Source: JABDNZ01 sp050049805
GTDB lineage: Bacteria > Gemmatimonadota > Gemmatimonadetes > Longimicrobiales > Gaopeijiaceae
Length of the DNA: 6,269 nucleotides
Assembly (NCBI GenBank): GCA_050049805.1
Contig: JASFVN010000269.1
Location: 1-6,269, forward strand
Direction: 5' to 3'
The translations under genes and the position numbers were made by a program. Positions 5,412-6,269 of the stretch are shown here, piece by piece (positions within the stretch are counted from its first letter, which is position 1; every line of letters starts with the position of its first letter). The notes under the pieces are model-generated. The model was given only the letters and a program-made list of their open reading frames with translations, searched no databases and was not told where the DNA came from.

Positions 5412-6269
5412 GCGGATCCCCTTTGAGCAAATCCCCCCTTGGCAACTACGGAGCCGCTGCTCTGCTGGCCTTGGTCCCGGTTTTCATCACGGCCTGTAAC
5501 CCATCTGACTCGGCCGTTTCCGGAACGCCCCGCTCGTCCCGGTCCTACCAGGGTCACGAGAACGACCTGGATGCCGACAACTTCATCCGTGCCTTTCCGT
5601 CTCTGGTTGGGACCCGCCTGGACGACTGCCAGACCTGCCACTCAGGGATGATGGAGGACGGTAAACTGGTTGGAAGTGCCTGTGACAACTGCCACAACCT
5701 TCTTCTCTACGGAGGAGGAGTCTCGGCGGCGGCCACCTTGAACAGCTTCGGGCGGGACTATGCCGGTGCAGGCAGAAGTGTCGAGGCCCTGGAGGGTATG
5801 AAGGAGCGGGACTCCGACGGGGACGGGTTCTCCAACGGCGCGGAGTTGGAGGTGGGTAGATACCCCGGGAGCGGTTTGAGCCAACCCGGCCAGGAGATGG
5901 CTCCCATTCTCACCATTCCTCTGGAGGAGATCTATACCATTCCAATCCACAGCCAGTTCATGCTTGCCAACAACACCCAGCAGAAGCACGACGACTATGT
6001 CAGCTATGGGGGGGTGACAGTCCAGGATCTGCTGGCCCATCTCCAGCTCGACGTCGAGGGAGCCACGGGGATCACGGTCATCGCTCCGGACGGATATCAG
6101 AAATCCCTGCCCTTCGAGATGGTGAACGAGGTGTTTCCCCAGCCGGTCTTCCACGGTGGATTGGGCCCCGAAGTCCTTGGCGAGGAGTGTGGACTGGTCC
6201 GCTACCCGGATGTCCTCCCTCCCGGGGTGGCCGACGGCGCTCCGATCCCGGGTGAGCACCGCCTCCTCC
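5408..6269 (+). CDS. Diheme c-type cytochrome lipoprotein with putative molybdopterin-fold domain (C-terminus beyond window)
   Basis: The first 287 residues of an exported lipoprotein; the frame is still open at the window end. A hydrophobic signal segment (13-29) ends in the lipobox ITAC, with C30 the likely lipidated residue. Two c-type haem sites follow: CQTCH (74-78) and CDNCH (92-96), so the mature protein is expected outside the cytoplasmic membrane. DSDGDGFSNGAE (135-146) fits an EF-hand-like Ca2+ loop, with D135, D137, D139 and E146 at positions 1, 3, 5 and 12. After about residue 165, the stretch YGGVTVQDLLAHL (200-212) ... GATGITVIAPDGYQKSLP (218-235) resembles the sulfite-oxidase-type molybdopterin-binding fold. 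The order (lipobox, two haems, C-terminal domain) recalls the Geobacter-type 'GEGP motif' diheme proteins, but that motif would lie downstream and cannot be seen. It overlaps the membrane-protein gene by ATGA. Electron donor and acceptor are unknown. Confidence 0.85.
   Translation, partial: MSGSPLSKSPLGNYGAAALLALVPVFITACNPSDSAVSGTPRSSRSYQGHENDLDADNFIRAFPSLVGTRLDDCQTCHSGMMEDGKLVGSACDNCHNLLLYGGGVSAAATLNSFGRDYAGAGRSVEALEGMKERDSDGDGFSNGAELEVGRYPGSGLSQPGQEMAPILTIPLEEIYTIPIHSQFMLANNTQQKHDDYVSYGGVTVQDLLAHLQLDVEGATGITVIAPDGYQKSLPFEMVNEVFPQPVFHGGLGPEVLGEECGLVRYPDVLPPGVADGAPIPGEHRLL

Noticed and set aside
5642..6259. Minus-strand open frame of 205 codons opposite the lipoprotein gene
   Set aside because: The plus strand here encodes the second CxxCH site, the calcium loop and the C-terminal domain, so the opposite frame is a shadow.

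Overview
The window is GC-rich, gene-dense bacterial DNA. It carries six protein genes arranged as two divergent groups around a control region of about 230 bp (1483-1710). The content suggests an anaerobe from the Desulfobacterota/Geobacter-like world or an uncultivated relative: a tungsten enzyme of the aldehyde:ferredoxin oxidoreductase (AOR) family that closely resembles the BamB subunit of class II benzoyl-CoA reductase, two moeA genes, and a c-type diheme lipoprotein. This taxonomic guess rests on gene content only. No RNA gene, insertion sequence, CRISPR array or attachment site was seen.

Leftward group (minus strand). A TetR-family regulator (1482-790) runs into the AOR/BamB-like gene (793 to beyond base 1) with a 4-bp ATGA overlap, so the two are almost certainly co-transcribed. 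A good sigma70-type promoter (-35 TTGCCA, -10 TATCAT, 18-bp spacer) lies just upstream. Downstream of it, before the TetR start, is an 18-bp operator-like palindrome (1492-1509), so autoregulation of the regulator-oxidoreductase pair is likely. Only the first 264 residues of the oxidoreductase are present. The usual cluster-binding cysteines and the rest of the pterin site lie outside the window.

Rightward group (plus strand). Two different MoeA-type molybdenum/tungsten insertases stand in tandem with a 10-bp gap. The first (1711-2943) is a normal-length MoeA with several altered active-site motifs. The second (2954-4945) keeps the canonical motifs and carries a C-terminal periplasmic-binding-protein-like domain (MoeA-PBP fusion). 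After 34 bp comes a small four-helix membrane protein (4980-5411). It overlaps by ATGA a lipoprotein gene (5408 to beyond 6269) with two CxxCH haem sites, an EF-hand-like calcium loop and the start of what looks like a molybdopterin-oxidoreductase-fold domain.

How they may work together (inference): the AOR-family enzyme needs a tungsten or molybdenum pterin cofactor, and the neighbouring insertases could supply it. One insertase may be specialised for tungsten, with the fused binding domain sensing metal or cofactor. The membrane protein and diheme lipoprotein look like a separate cell-envelope redox module carried on the same operon.
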